This document shows, one piece after another, positions 34,911-43,692 of a DNA stretch of 64,000 bases (positions are counted from its first letter, which is position 1; each line of letters opens with the position of its first letter). The notes below the pieces were generated by a model. It had not been told where the DNA came from. It searched no databases and was given only the letters and a program-made list of their open reading frames with translations. Both the position numbers and the translations under genes were made by a program. The DNA lies in the NCBI RefSeq assembly GCF_039537005.1, contig NZ_BAAAZR010000002.1, positions 558,001 through 622,000 on the forward strand. Reading direction: 5' to 3'. Source of the DNA: Sphaerisporangium flaviroseum (lineage in GTDB: Bacteria; Actinomycetota; Actinomycetes; Streptosporangiales; Streptosporangiaceae).

Positions 34911-36376
34911 TCACCGTCGACGAGTGGGAGCGGCTGGTGTCGTCGGCGCTGGTCGGGACAGACCGGCGTCCGGTGCCCGACCTGCTAGGCCAGGCCGCGG
35001 CGCACACGGTCGGGGCGCGAGCGGGGCAGCGGCTCCATAGGGGCGAGCCGCTGCCTGCCGCGTCACCTGAGGAACAGCCGCCGGTCCCCCGTGCGGCGGG
35101 CGAGCGTGTGGCCCGCATCCTCGACGGTGAGCAGCCCCGGCTGCTCGCCGAGTGGCTGGAGGCCGCCGCCGCCCGGCGGTACCACCTGCCGCCGAAGCTC
35201 GTCCCCCGCGTCCTCGACCACGGCGTACGCGACCGCTCCCTGCGGTCTCCCATCGGTGTGCTGGCGGGGGCCAGAGGCCGGTGGCTCGCCGAGCTCAACC
35301 CTTCCTGGGCCTACTTACTGGAGGAGGCGACCGCTCACTTGGCCGGCACCGGTCTTCTCACCCCTTCGGGCGGTGCCATCGGCACCGGTGGTGCCACGGG
35401 CTCGCCCGGGGACGAGGAGCCGGATGACGGTACCCACCATTTCTGGGCGTTCGGCACCAGAGGAGACCGCCTGTCATACCTGCGGAGCCTGCGGGCCGCC
35501 GACCCGGCCAGGGCGCGAGCGCTGCTGCGCCGCGGGTGGGAGAAGGAGTCACCCGAAGATCGCGCGGCCTTCGTCCACGCCATGGCCGAAGGTCTGTCGA
35601 TGGCCGACGAGCCGTTCCTCGAGGGCGCGCTCGACGACCGCAGGCGCGAGGTGCGAAGCCAGGCCGCCGACCTGCTGACCAGGCTGCCGGAGTCGCGGCT
35701 CGGCCGGCGGATGGCCGAGCGGGCGGCGCGGTGCGTGAGGTTGTCCGGCGACCGGCTCCAGGCCGAGCCACCGGAGGCCTGCGACGGCGACATGGAGCGG
35801 GACGGCGTCCGTGCACGCGCGCCCGGCGGCACCGGCCAGCGCAGCTGGTGGCTCCAGCAGATCGTCGCGCACACCCCGCTGGCCTTCTGGACGGAGAGCT
35901 TCGACCGCACGGCCAAGCAGATCGTCGCGCTGAACCTCGGCGAGTGGGCGCGGGAGATCAGGCTCGGCTGGGAACGCGCGGCCGTCCTGCAGAACGATCC
36001 GGTCTGGGCGCGGGCGCTGTTCGCCGTGGAGCCGCTGACCGACCTGCTCGCCGTTCTTCCCCCGGGTGAGCGTGCCGACAAGGCGGCCGAGCTGGTGCAC
36101 GACCAGCCGGTCGACGGCCAGCTGATCATGATGCTCGGCGGGGTGCCCGCTCCCTGGGGCGAGGCGCTGACCAAGGCCGTGCTGGAGAAGATCCTGCACA
36201 CGGCGGGGCGCCAGCCGTGGAACCTCGGTGAGCTGGTGCGCCTCGCGAGCGAGCGCGCCGACCCCGCCATGCACGAGGTCGCGGCGCGGCTGTCACCCGA
36301 GCCGCCCGTCCAAGAGGTGGCCGCCACCCTGCGGTTCCGTTTCGACATGCTGGCGGAGCTGGAGGCCCACCCGTGA
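34907..36376 (+). CDS. DUF5691 family protein
   Basis: 489 residues from GTG 34907, overlapping the SWIM stop (GTGA). Largely alpha-helical and rich in Arg/Ala/Leu, with a HEAT-like appearance: repeated helix pairs such as ARALLRRGWEKES, ALDDRRREVRSQAADLLTRL and SRLGRRMAERAARCV. The N-terminal ERLVSSALVGTDRRP is the recognisable start of DUF5691. No enzymatic motif was seen. This family is found with SWIM, MoxR, DUF5682 and VWA genes, so it is probably a scaffold or target-recognition part of that complex. Confidence 0.82.
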   Translation: MITVDEWERLVSSALVGTDRRPVPDLLGQAAAHTVGARAGQRLHRGEPLPAASPEEQPPVPRAAGERVARILDGEQPRLLAEWLEAAAARRYHLPPKLVPRVLDHGVRDRSLRSPIGVLAGARGRWLAELNPSWAYLLEEATAHLAGTGLLTPSGGAIGTGGATGSPGDEEPDDGTHHFWAFGTRGDRLSYLRSLRAADPARARALLRRGWEKESPEDRAAFVHAMAEGLSMADEPFLEGALDDRRREVRSQAADLLTRLPESRLGRRMAERAARCVRLSGDRLQAEPPEACDGDMERDGVRARAPGGTGQRSWWLQQIVAHTPLAFWTESFDRTAKQIVALNLGEWAREIRLGWERAAVLQNDPVWARALFAVEPLTDLLAVLPPGERADKAAELVHDQPVDGQLIMMLGGVPAPWGEALTKAVLEKILHTAGRQPWNLGELVRLASERADPAMHEVAARLSPEPPVQEVAATLRFRFDMLAELEAHP

Positions 36377-36443
36377 CCACTTCTGTCCTGACGAACGACA
36401 CCACTGCTGTGGCCGACAACGCGAGAGCGAGCTGAAGACCGAC

Positions 36444-37508
36444 ATGACCGTTCTGCGTCCGCACGCGGAAGACCAGTACGCCGAAGAGCTGGCGATTCTG
36501 GCCAAGTCCGACGACCGGCCGAGGCCTCCGGGCTGGAAGCTGTCTCCCTGGGCCGTCACCACCTATCTCCTCGGCGACGGAAGCCAGATCACCCCCAAGT
36601 ACATCGGGCCTCGCCGGATCGTCGAGGTCGCCGTCGCCACGCTCGCCACCGACCGGGCGCTCCTGCTGCTCGGCGTGCCCGGCACCGCCAAGACCTGGTT
36701 GTCGGAACATCTCGCCGCGGCGATCAGCGGCGACTCGACGTTGCTGGTGCAGGGCACCGCGGGCACGGCCGAGGAGGCGATCCGCTACGGGTGGAACTAC
36801 GCCCGGTTGCTCGCCGAGGGCCCGTCCCGTGAGGCCATGACACCGAGCCCGGTCATGCGCGCGATGGCGGAGGGCCGGCTGGCCCGGGTCGAGGAGCTCA
36901 CCCGCATGCCGTCCGACGTGCAGGACGCGCTGATCACGGTGCTGTCGGAGAAGACGCTGCCGATCCCCGAGCTGAACCAGGAGGTCCAGGCCTCCCGGGG
37001 GTTCAACGTGATCGCCACGGCGAACGACCGCGACCGGGGCGTCAACGAGCTGTCGAGCGCCCTGCGGCGCAGGTTCAACACGGTCGTCCTGCCGGTTCCG
37101 GCCAGCGCCGAGGAAGAGGTGGACATCGTCTCACGGCGGGTCGTCCAGCTCGGCCGGTCTCTCGAACTGCCGCCGACGCCGACCGGAATGGAGGAGATCC
37201 GCAGGGTGGTGACGGTGTTCCGCGAGCTGCGTTCCGGGGTGACGGCCGACGGTCGTACGACGGTGAAGTCGCCCAGCGGCACGCTGAGCACCGCCGAGGC
37301 CATCTCGGTGGTGACCAGCGGCATCGCGCTCGCCGCCCACTTCGGTGACGGGGTTCTGCGTGCCGGCGACGTGGCGGCCGGCATCGTCGGCGCGGTGATC
37401 CAGGATCCCGTCTCCGATCGCGTGATCTGGCAGGAATACCTGGAGACCGTGGTCCGCGAGCGCCCCGACTGGCGCGACTTCTACCGGGCCTGCCGCGATG
37501 CCTCCTGA
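36444..37508 (+). CDS. MoxR-type AAA+ ATPase of the VWA operon
   Basis: 354 residues from ATG 36444, 67 bp after DUF5691. AAA+ core: LLLLGVPGTAKTWLSEHL (Walker A, about 75), ARVEELTRMPSDVQDALITV (Walker B region) and FNVIATANDRDRGVNELSSALRRRF (sensor 1 and Arg finger). A C-terminal helical lid follows. GVPGTAKT and the ANDRD segment are typical of MoxR/RavA-like chaperones, which act on VWA-domain partners. Its last 11 bp overlap the DUF5682 start. Confidence 0.88.
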   Translation: MTVLRPHAEDQYAEELAILAKSDDRPRPPGWKLSPWAVTTYLLGDGSQITPKYIGPRRIVEVAVATLATDRALLLLGVPGTAKTWLSEHLAAAISGDSTLLVQGTAGTAEEAIRYGWNYARLLAEGPSREAMTPSPVMRAMAEGRLARVEELTRMPSDVQDALITVLSEKTLPIPELNQEVQASRGFNVIATANDRDRGVNELSSALRRRFNTVVLPVPASAEEEVDIVSRRVVQLGRSLELPPTPTGMEEIRRVVTVFRELRSGVTADGRTTVKSPSGTLSTAEAISVVTSGIALAAHFGDGVLRAGDVAAGIVGAVIQDPVSDRVIWQEYLETVVRERPDWRDFYRACRDAS

Positions 37509-40002
37509 GGAGCCGCACAGCGGGCAGGCCGGGGCAAGCCCTCCCGTGCCTCGCGCGAAGTCCATCACCACCCCGAAGCCGGTCACGAACACCACTCCCG
37601 CGTCCGCGGTTCTCGGGGTACGGCATCACGGGCCAGGGTCCGCGAGGGCTGTGCTGGCCGAGTTGGAGCGGTTCCGGCCGGACATCGTGCTGATCGAAGG
37701 TCCGCCCGAGGCAGACGGGCTCATCGCGCTGGCGGGCGATCCCGACCTGGAGCCGCCCGTCGCGTTGCTGGCACACGTGCCGGGAGAACCGTCGAGGGCG
37801 GCGTTCTGGCCGTTCGCCGTGTTCTCTCCCGAGTGGCAGGCCATCCGTTACGCCGTTCGCGCGGGCATCCCTGTCCGCTTCTGCGACCTGCCCGCCACTC
37901 ACAGCCTCGCCGAGCGAGCCGCCACGCAGCCGCCCTCAGACAGCGCTCCGCCGGCCGTCGATGCCGACCCCGGCCCTGGACAGGCCCCGTCCCCGCCCGC
38001 CGACGGGACATCCGGCCGCGCCCCTTCCCTGAGCCCAGGTGAGACAGCGGTTCCTGACCTGGGCGGTCCAGAGGCCGCCGCGCCTTCCGCCGAGGCCGAG
38101 CCGGACGGGCCCGCGGACGGGTCAGAGCATGCCGAGCCCGTGGTGCATCGTGACCCGATCGGGGAGCTCGCCAAGGCCGCCGGATACGACGACCCGGAGC
38201 GCTGGTGGGAGGACGCCGTGGAGCATCGCGGTGACACGCCGTTCGAGGTGATCGCCGACGCCATGGCGGCCGTCAGGGACGGGCACACGCCGCACGAGCA
38301 CGAAGCGCGCCGCGAGGCGTACATGCGCAAGACCATGCGTACCGCCTACAAGGACGGCTACAAGCGGGTCGCGGTGGTGTGCGGCGCCTGGCACGTCCCG
38401 GCGCTGCGCGAGCTGGGCCCGGCGGCGCCCGACGACCGGCTGCTCAAAGGGCTCCCCAAGGTCAAAGTGGAGATGACCTGGGTGCCATGGACTTACGGGA
38501 GGCTGGCCTCCTGGAGCGGTTACGGCGCGGGCATCACCTCGCCGGGCTGGTACGACCATCTGTTCGCCGCGCCCGACCGTCCGATCGAGCGATGGCTGGC
38601 CGCGGCCGCCAGGGTGCTGCGCGACGAAGACCTGCCGGTCTCATCGGCCCACGTCATCGAGGCGGTCCGGCTGGCGAACAGCCTCGCGGTGGTACGGGGG
38701 CGTCCGCTGGCCGGGCTCGGCGAGGTGACCGAGGCCGTACGGGCGGTGCTGTGCGAAGGCGACGAGCTGCCGGTCGAGCTGATCCAGCGGCGCATGGTCG
38801 TGGGGGAGCGGCTCGGCAGCGTTCCCGACAGCACCCCGATGGTCCCGCTCCAGCGCGATCTCCGTGACCGGCAGCGGCGGCTGAAACTCCGGCCCGAGGC
38901 ACTCGAACGCGACCTCGATCTCGACCTTCGTAAGCCGCTCGACCTCGACCGCAGCCGCCTGCTTCACCGGCTCGGCCTGATCGGCGTGTCCTGGGGCTCG
39001 CCACGGGAGGCGCGCGGCAAGGGCACCTTCCGCGAATCCTGGACGCTCGAGTGGCGCCCGGAGTTCGACATCGACCTGATCGAGGCGAGCGCGTACGGCA
39101 CGACCGTCCCCGCCGCCGCGACCGCGCGGGTGCGGGAGCTCGTAGACCTTGGCTCCGGACGGACGGCCAGGCACGCGGGGCCCGGTCCGGCCGGTCCGTC
39201 GCCGAGAACGCTGGCGGAGTTGACCGGGGTCGCGGAGCGGTGCCTGCTGGCCGACCTGCCGGAGGCCCTGCCCCATGTCCTGTCGTCGATCTCCACCAGG
39301 GCCGCCCTCGACAGCGACGTCACCCACCTGATGGCGGCCCTTCCCGCGCTGGTTCGTGCCCAGCGCTACGGCGACGTCCGCGGCACGCCCGCGGAGGGCC
39401 TGTTCGTGATCGTCGAGTCACTGCTCAGCCGCATCTGCGCCGGGCTGTCGGCGGCGGTGACCGGGCTCGACGACGACTCGGCCCGGGACCTGCTGGGTCA
39501 CGTGGACGCCGTGCACGCCTCTGTGGGCTTGCTGGAATCCCGCAGAGAAGGGTGGCTGGCGGCTCTGCGGAGTGTCGCTGAACGACGTGACCTGCACGGA
39601 CTGATCGGTGGCAGGCTGAGCCGCATCCTGCTCGACGCCGGGACCATTCCGGCCGAGGAGGTCGCGCTGCGGATGTCCCGCTCGATGTCGGCGGGTAATC
39701 CTCCCTCGCAGGCGGCCGCCTGGGTCGAGGGATTCCTGTCGGGCAGCGGCCTTCTCCTGGTACACGACGCGGGGCTGCTCGGCCTGATCGACACGTGGCT
39801 GACCGGGCTGACAGGGGAGGCGTTCGTCGACGTGCTCCCGCTCCTGCGCCGCACCTTCGGTGCGTTCAGCCCACCCGAACGCCGGGCCATCGGCGGCCGG
39901 GTCTCCTCGGGCGAGTCGGGAAGGACGTCCGCCACCGAGGCCGACCCCGAACGCGCGGAGCCCGCGGTGCGCACCGTGCTCACGATCCTGGGCAGCACCT
40001 GA
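37498..40002 (+). CDS. DUF5682 family protein
   Basis: 834 residues from ATG 37498, overlapping the MoxR gene by 11 bp. The N-terminal domain (about 40-145: VLGVRHHGPGSARAVLAELE, DIVLIEGPPEADGLIALAG, FAVFSPEWQAIRYAV) resembles the TraB/PrgY-Tiki-like 'erythromycin esterase' style fold noted for such families. VCGAWHVPALREL (about 300) is a further conserved part. A Pro/Ala/Glu-rich linker (about 145-215) separates them. The C-terminal half is alpha-helical. Function is unknown; it is the largest part of the SWIM/DUF5691/MoxR/DUF5682/VWA set. Confidence 0.83.
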   Translation: MPPEEPHSGQAGASPPVPRAKSITTPKPVTNTTPASAVLGVRHHGPGSARAVLAELERFRPDIVLIEGPPEADGLIALAGDPDLEPPVALLAHVPGEPSRAAFWPFAVFSPEWQAIRYAVRAGIPVRFCDLPATHSLAERAATQPPSDSAPPAVDADPGPGQAPSPPADGTSGRAPSLSPGETAVPDLGGPEAAAPSAEAEPDGPADGSEHAEPVVHRDPIGELAKAAGYDDPERWWEDAVEHRGDTPFEVIADAMAAVRDGHTPHEHEARREAYMRKTMRTAYKDGYKRVAVVCGAWHVPALRELGPAAPDDRLLKGLPKVKVEMTWVPWTYGRLASWSGYGAGITSPGWYDHLFAAPDRPIERWLAAAARVLRDEDLPVSSAHVIEAVRLANSLAVVRGRPLAGLGEVTEAVRAVLCEGDELPVELIQRRMVVGERLGSVPDSTPMVPLQRDLRDRQRRLKLRPEALERDLDLDLRKPLDLDRSRLLHRLGLIGVSWGSPREARGKGTFRESWTLEWRPEFDIDLIEASAYGTTVPAAATARVRELVDLGSGRTARHAGPGPAGPSPRTLAELTGVAERCLLADLPEALPHVLSSISTRAALDSDVTHLMAALPALVRAQRYGDVRGTPAEGLFVIVESLLSRICAGLSAAVTGLDDDSARDLLGHVDAVHASVGLLESRREGWLAALRSVAERRDLHGLIGGRLSRILLDAGTIPAEEVALRMSRSMSAGNPPSQAAAWVEGFLSGSGLLLVHDAGLLGLIDTWLTGLTGEAFVDVLPLLRRTFGAFSPPERRAIGGRVSSGESGRTSATEADPERAEPAVRTVLTILGST

Positions 40003-40107
40003 TGCCTCGACGGCGTCCACGCGGAGACGCGCGTGTCCTGTCGCGGCGCTTGATCCGGCGCCTCGGTACGACGCGGCGCGATGTTCGGCCGAGGGAAGGA
40101 GTGGATC

Positions 40108-41289
40108 ATGGACGAGCGGTTGCGTAGATGGCGGTTGGTGCTGGGTGGGGACGCCGATGGCACGGGTTGCGTGCTGAGCGGCAGGGACGCCCAGATGGAC
40201 GCGGCCCTGGCCGCGCTCTACGACAGCGGGCGCGGTTCAGGCGAGGGGTCGGCTGGGAGCGGCGCTTCGCAGCAGTCCGGCGGAGGTCTCGGCGCCTCGG
40301 CGCCACGAGTCGCACGGTGGCTCGGGGACATCAGGTCCTACTTCCCCTCGACGGTCGTCCAGGTGATGCAGAAGGACGCCATCGAACGGCTCAACCTCAC
40401 CCGGTTGCTGCTCGAGCCCGAGATGCTGGAGGCCGTGGAGCCCGATGTCCACCTGGTCGGCACCCTTCTCTCGCTGAACCGGGTGATGCCGGAGACCGCA
40501 CGCCGGTCGGCACGCGCGGTCGTCAGGAAGGTCGTCGCCGACCTCGAACGCCGGCTGGCCCAGCGCACCCGGACCGCCATCACCGGAGCGCTCGACCGGT
40601 CGGCGCGTACCCATCGGCCGCGCCGGGTCGCCGACATCGACTGGGATCGGACCATCCGCGCCAACCTCAAGAACTACCTGCCGGAGAAGAACACGATCGT
40701 GCCGTCCCGGCTGGTGGGGTACGCACGCAGGCAGCGGGCGGTGATCCGCGAGGTCACGCTCTGCATCGACCAAAGCGGCTCCATGGCGGCGTCGGTGGTC
40801 TACTCCAGCGTCTTCGGTGCCGTCTTGGCGTCGATGCGCTCGCTCCGCACCTCTCTTGTGGTGTTCGACACCAGCGTGGTCGACCTCACCGACCAGTTGC
40901 ACGACCCGGTCGAGCTTCTGTTCGGCACCCAGCTCGGCGGGGGTACGGACATCAACCGGGCCATCGCCTACTGCCAAGGGCTGATCACCCGCCCGACGAA
41001 CTCCATCTTCATTTTGATCAGCGATTTGTACGAGGGGGGAGTGCGGGAGGAGATGTTGCGCAGGGTCGCGGCGATGACGGCGGCCGGGGTGCAGGTCATC
41101 GTGCTGCTCGCGCTGTCGGACGAAGGCCAGCCGCACTACGACCGCGACAACGCCGAGGCGCTGGCCGCTCTAGGTGTCCCGGCCTTCGCCTGCACGCCCG
41201 ACGCCTTCCCCGGCCTCATGGCCGCGGCCATCGAACGCCGCGACATCGCCCAGTGGGCCGAACGCACCCTCGCGGTCCGCGCCGTATGA
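40108..41289 (+). CDS. VWA domain protein of the MoxR operon
   Basis: 393 residues from ATG 40108, with GAAGGAG seven bases ahead; ATG 40081 is less likely. The C-terminal half is a VWA domain with a complete MIDAS: TLCIDQSGSMAAS (DxSxS), then the Thr of GGGTDINRAIAYC and the Asp of FILISDLYEGG. The N-terminal half is helical and Arg-rich. VWA proteins of this type are substrates or adaptors for MoxR ATPases, here encoded two genes upstream. It ends with ATGA overlap into an open frame that leads to the MFS gene. Confidence 0.88.
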   Translation: MDERLRRWRLVLGGDADGTGCVLSGRDAQMDAALAALYDSGRGSGEGSAGSGASQQSGGGLGASAPRVARWLGDIRSYFPSTVVQVMQKDAIERLNLTRLLLEPEMLEAVEPDVHLVGTLLSLNRVMPETARRSARAVVRKVVADLERRLAQRTRTAITGALDRSARTHRPRRVADIDWDRTIRANLKNYLPEKNTIVPSRLVGYARRQRAVIREVTLCIDQSGSMAASVVYSSVFGAVLASMRSLRTSLVVFDTSVVDLTDQLHDPVELLFGTQLGGGTDINRAIAYCQGLITRPTNSIFILISDLYEGGVREEMLRRVAAMTAAGVQVIVLLALSDEGQPHYDRDNAEALAALGVPAFACTPDAFPGLMAAAIERRDIAQWAERTLAVRAV

Positions 41290-41380
41290 ACAACCACGAC
41301 CGGCCGCGCCCCCAACGGCGTGCGGAACGCCGCGATGGGGGCGCGGCTCGGGATCGGGGGGTGGCTCAGGATCAGGGGAT

Positions 41381-41487
41381 GGCGCAGGACCGAGGGGCGG
41401 CTCGGAACCAGTGGGTGGCTCAGGACCAGGGGGTTGGCGCAGGACCGAGGGGCGGCTCGGAACCAGTGGGTGGCTCAGGACCAGGGG
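41381..41487 (+). repeat. 55-bp direct repeat ahead of the MFS gene
   Basis: A roughly 52-bp block beginning GGCGCAGGACCGAGGGGCGG occurs at 41381 and again at 41436, within a longer run of degenerate GGCTCAGGACCAG motifs (about 41340-41525). The period is not a multiple of three, so the two copies would be read in different frames. This argues that the segment is not coding. Confidence 0.75.
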
Positions 41488-41540
41488 ATGGCTCAGGACC
41501 TATGGGTGGCCTAGGACCAAAGGACGAGGTGAGGGCCGAT

Positions 41541-42956
41541 GTGGCGGATGAGGAGGGCCCGTACCTTGGGCGGGTGTCCTCAGTAGTGATCGACTCTCCT
41601 CCCGTGGCGCCTCCTGGCGTGCTCAGCCGTCCGTACCGCGCGTTGAGCGTCGGCATGGTCGCGCTCATCCTGCTCCTCGCGTTTGAATACCTGGCGGTGG
41701 CGACGGCCATGCCGGTGGTGGCCCTGGCACTCGACGGTCGTCCTCTGTACGGGCTCGCCTTCAGCGGGTCGATGGCAGCGAGCGTGATCGCCACGGTCGC
41801 CGGCGGCCGGTGGAGCGATGTCCGGGGACCGGTCGCGCCGTTGTGGACGGGGGTCGCCGGGTTCGTGGCCGGGTTGCTCATCGCCGGTCTCGCGCCCACG
41901 ATGCACGTTCTGCTCATCGGCCGGTTCGTCCAAGGCATCGGCGGCGGCCTGTTCTCGGTCGCTCTCTACGTCGTCGTGGCCCAGGTCTACCCCTCGGCGA
42001 TGCATCCGAGGGTGTTCTCGCTGCTGGCGGCGGCATGGGTGCTCCCGTCCATCGTCGGTCCGGCGATCACGGGCGCCGTGGTGGAGCACATCGGCTGGCG
42101 CTGGATCTTTCTCGGTATCGCGATCCTCGTCGCTCCCGCCGCCGTGATGCTGTGGCGAGGCCTGGCGGGGCGGGCCACCGCCGTCCCGCAGGAGGGCGGC
42201 CCGGGGCCGGTGCCTTCGGGGGCGGGCTTCAGAGCCCGGCTCGGGTGGGGCGCCGTGGTGGCCGTCGGCGCCGCGCTCCTGCAGTACGGCGGCGGGCTGG
42301 GCAGAAGCGGGATCATCCTGATCGTGCTCGGGCTGGTCGTTCTGGCATTCGCCCTTCCGCGCCTGCTGCCTCCCGGCACGATGCGTGCGGCGCGGGGGTT
42401 CCCCACGGTGGTGCTCCTGCGCGGTGTCGCGGCCGGAGCGTCCTTCGCCGCCGACGTGTTCGTGCCTCTGATGCTGATCGGGGAACGCCAGCTGAGCCCG
42501 ACCCAGGCGGGGCTCTTCCTCACCGGATCGGCGCTGAGCTGGTCGTTTGCGTCGTGGATCCAGGGACGCAAGCAGTACGACCGGGGGTTGCTGCTCCGGG
42601 GCGGCACGGCTCTGCTCGGCCTCGGCATCGCGGGCACGGCGCTGCTGGTGTTCGACGTGGTTCCGCTGATGGCCGGGCTCGTGGCGTGGATGCTCGCCGG
42701 GTTCGGTATCGGGCTGGTCTATCCGACGCTGTCGGTGCTGACACTGGAGCTCTCTGAGCCGGGGGAGGAGGGTAAGAACAGCTCATCACTGCAGATCGGC
42801 GAGTCGGTCTTCTCCGTGGTGATCGTCGCCGTCACCGGTGCGATCTTCGCCGGATTCGAAACCGCGTGGTGGGTCTATCTGGCGTGTTTCGGCCTGATCG
42901 TCGCCCCCGCCGCCCTCGGCGCCCTCACCGCCGGCCGCATCCACCGCTCGAGGTAG
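41541..42956 (+). CDS. MFS transporter
   Basis: 471 residues from GTG 41541, which has GGTGAGGG about six bases ahead. The in-frame ATG at 41286 overlaps the VWA stop but would translate a repeat run whose copies change frame, so I reject it. About 12 to 14 membrane helices. The loop after helix 2 carries GGRWSDVRGP, a form of the MFS A-motif; also GRFVQGIGGGLFSVALYVVV and a mid-loop of charged residues. Likely a proton-driven drug or metabolite exporter. Substrate unknown. Confidence 0.85.
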   Translation: MADEEGPYLGRVSSVVIDSPPVAPPGVLSRPYRALSVGMVALILLLAFEYLAVATAMPVVALALDGRPLYGLAFSGSMAASVIATVAGGRWSDVRGPVAPLWTGVAGFVAGLLIAGLAPTMHVLLIGRFVQGIGGGLFSVALYVVVAQVYPSAMHPRVFSLLAAAWVLPSIVGPAITGAVVEHIGWRWIFLGIAILVAPAAVMLWRGLAGRATAVPQEGGPGPVPSGAGFRARLGWGAVVAVGAALLQYGGGLGRSGIILIVLGLVVLAFALPRLLPPGTMRAARGFPTVVLLRGVAAGASFAADVFVPLMLIGERQLSPTQAGLFLTGSALSWSFASWIQGRKQYDRGLLLRGGTALLGLGIAGTALLVFDVVPLMAGLVAWMLAGFGIGLVYPTLSVLTLELSEPGEEGKNSSSLQIGESVFSVVIVAVTGAIFAGFETAWWVYLACFGLIVAPAALGALTAGRIHRSR

Positions 42957-43069
42957 CGCGGCACCACGCGCCAGGACCTACCGGGGTGTCAGGCCGAAGG
43001 TCTACGGGGGCCCCGGCCCGAACAGGCCATTCCAGGCCAGGTGGGACCGGGCCGTAGATCTTGTGATTG

Positions 43070-43434
43070 TTGGCGGGTGTTGATGGAACGACAGGGGGCC
43101 CTCCCGGCACCCGTTTGATCGGGGCACCCGGGGCTGCCCGCCCAGGTCATGGTCCACCGGGACAGGGCGGGGGTGTCGCGACCCACCAGGGCGGGTGTTG
43201 GGACCTGCCGGGGCGGGGGGTGTCGGGCCTGCCGGGGTGTCAGGGCCAAGGTCTGCCCGGGCCGGGTCCGAACAGGCGATCCGGGCCGTGGACGTTGGGA
43301 TCGTCGGCGGGTGTTGATGGAACGACAGGGGGCCCTCCCGGCACCCGTTTGATCGGGGCACCCGGGGCTACCCGCCCAGGTCATGGTCCACCGGGACAGG
43401 GCGGGGGTGTCGCGACCCACCAGGGCGGGGTGTT
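43070..43434. repeat. 234-bp tandem duplication in a gene-free region
   Basis: The sequence starting GGCGGGTGTTGATGGAACGA at about 43072 recurs at about 43306 and stays nearly identical for about 130 bp (one substitution, one inserted G) before diverging. A third weaker echo precedes it. The whole 42957-43692 interval (736 bp) has no supported gene, though G+C-rich frames stay open on both strands. Confidence 0.8.
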
Positions 43435-43692
43435 GGGACCTACCAGGGTCGGAGTGTCGGGACTCACCAGGGCGGCGGGGATGGGACCTGCCGGGGCTGG
43501 GTTGGATGTGTTGGGGTTGGTGTGATGGACGGTTTGGGTGCGGAGGCGGGGATTACCGGCTGGTTCTCGCTGTTTCTGCGGCCGTCGGAGGGGGTGATGG
43601 CTTGGTGGAAATCGTGCGTTCACCGGCCGGGTTTGGAGCGGATCACTCTTAACGGGCACCATGGAAGGGCAGGTGTTCGACGAGGGGGTTCC

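Noticed and set aside
41286..41540. N-terminal extension of the MFS protein overlapping the VWA stop
   Set aside because: The 55-bp repeat copies would be read in two different frames, and a better start with a ribosome site exists at 41541.
43067..43525. 152-codon frame over the 234-bp duplication
   Set aside because: Gly/Pro/His-rich, no ribosome site or domain, and equally open on the other strand.
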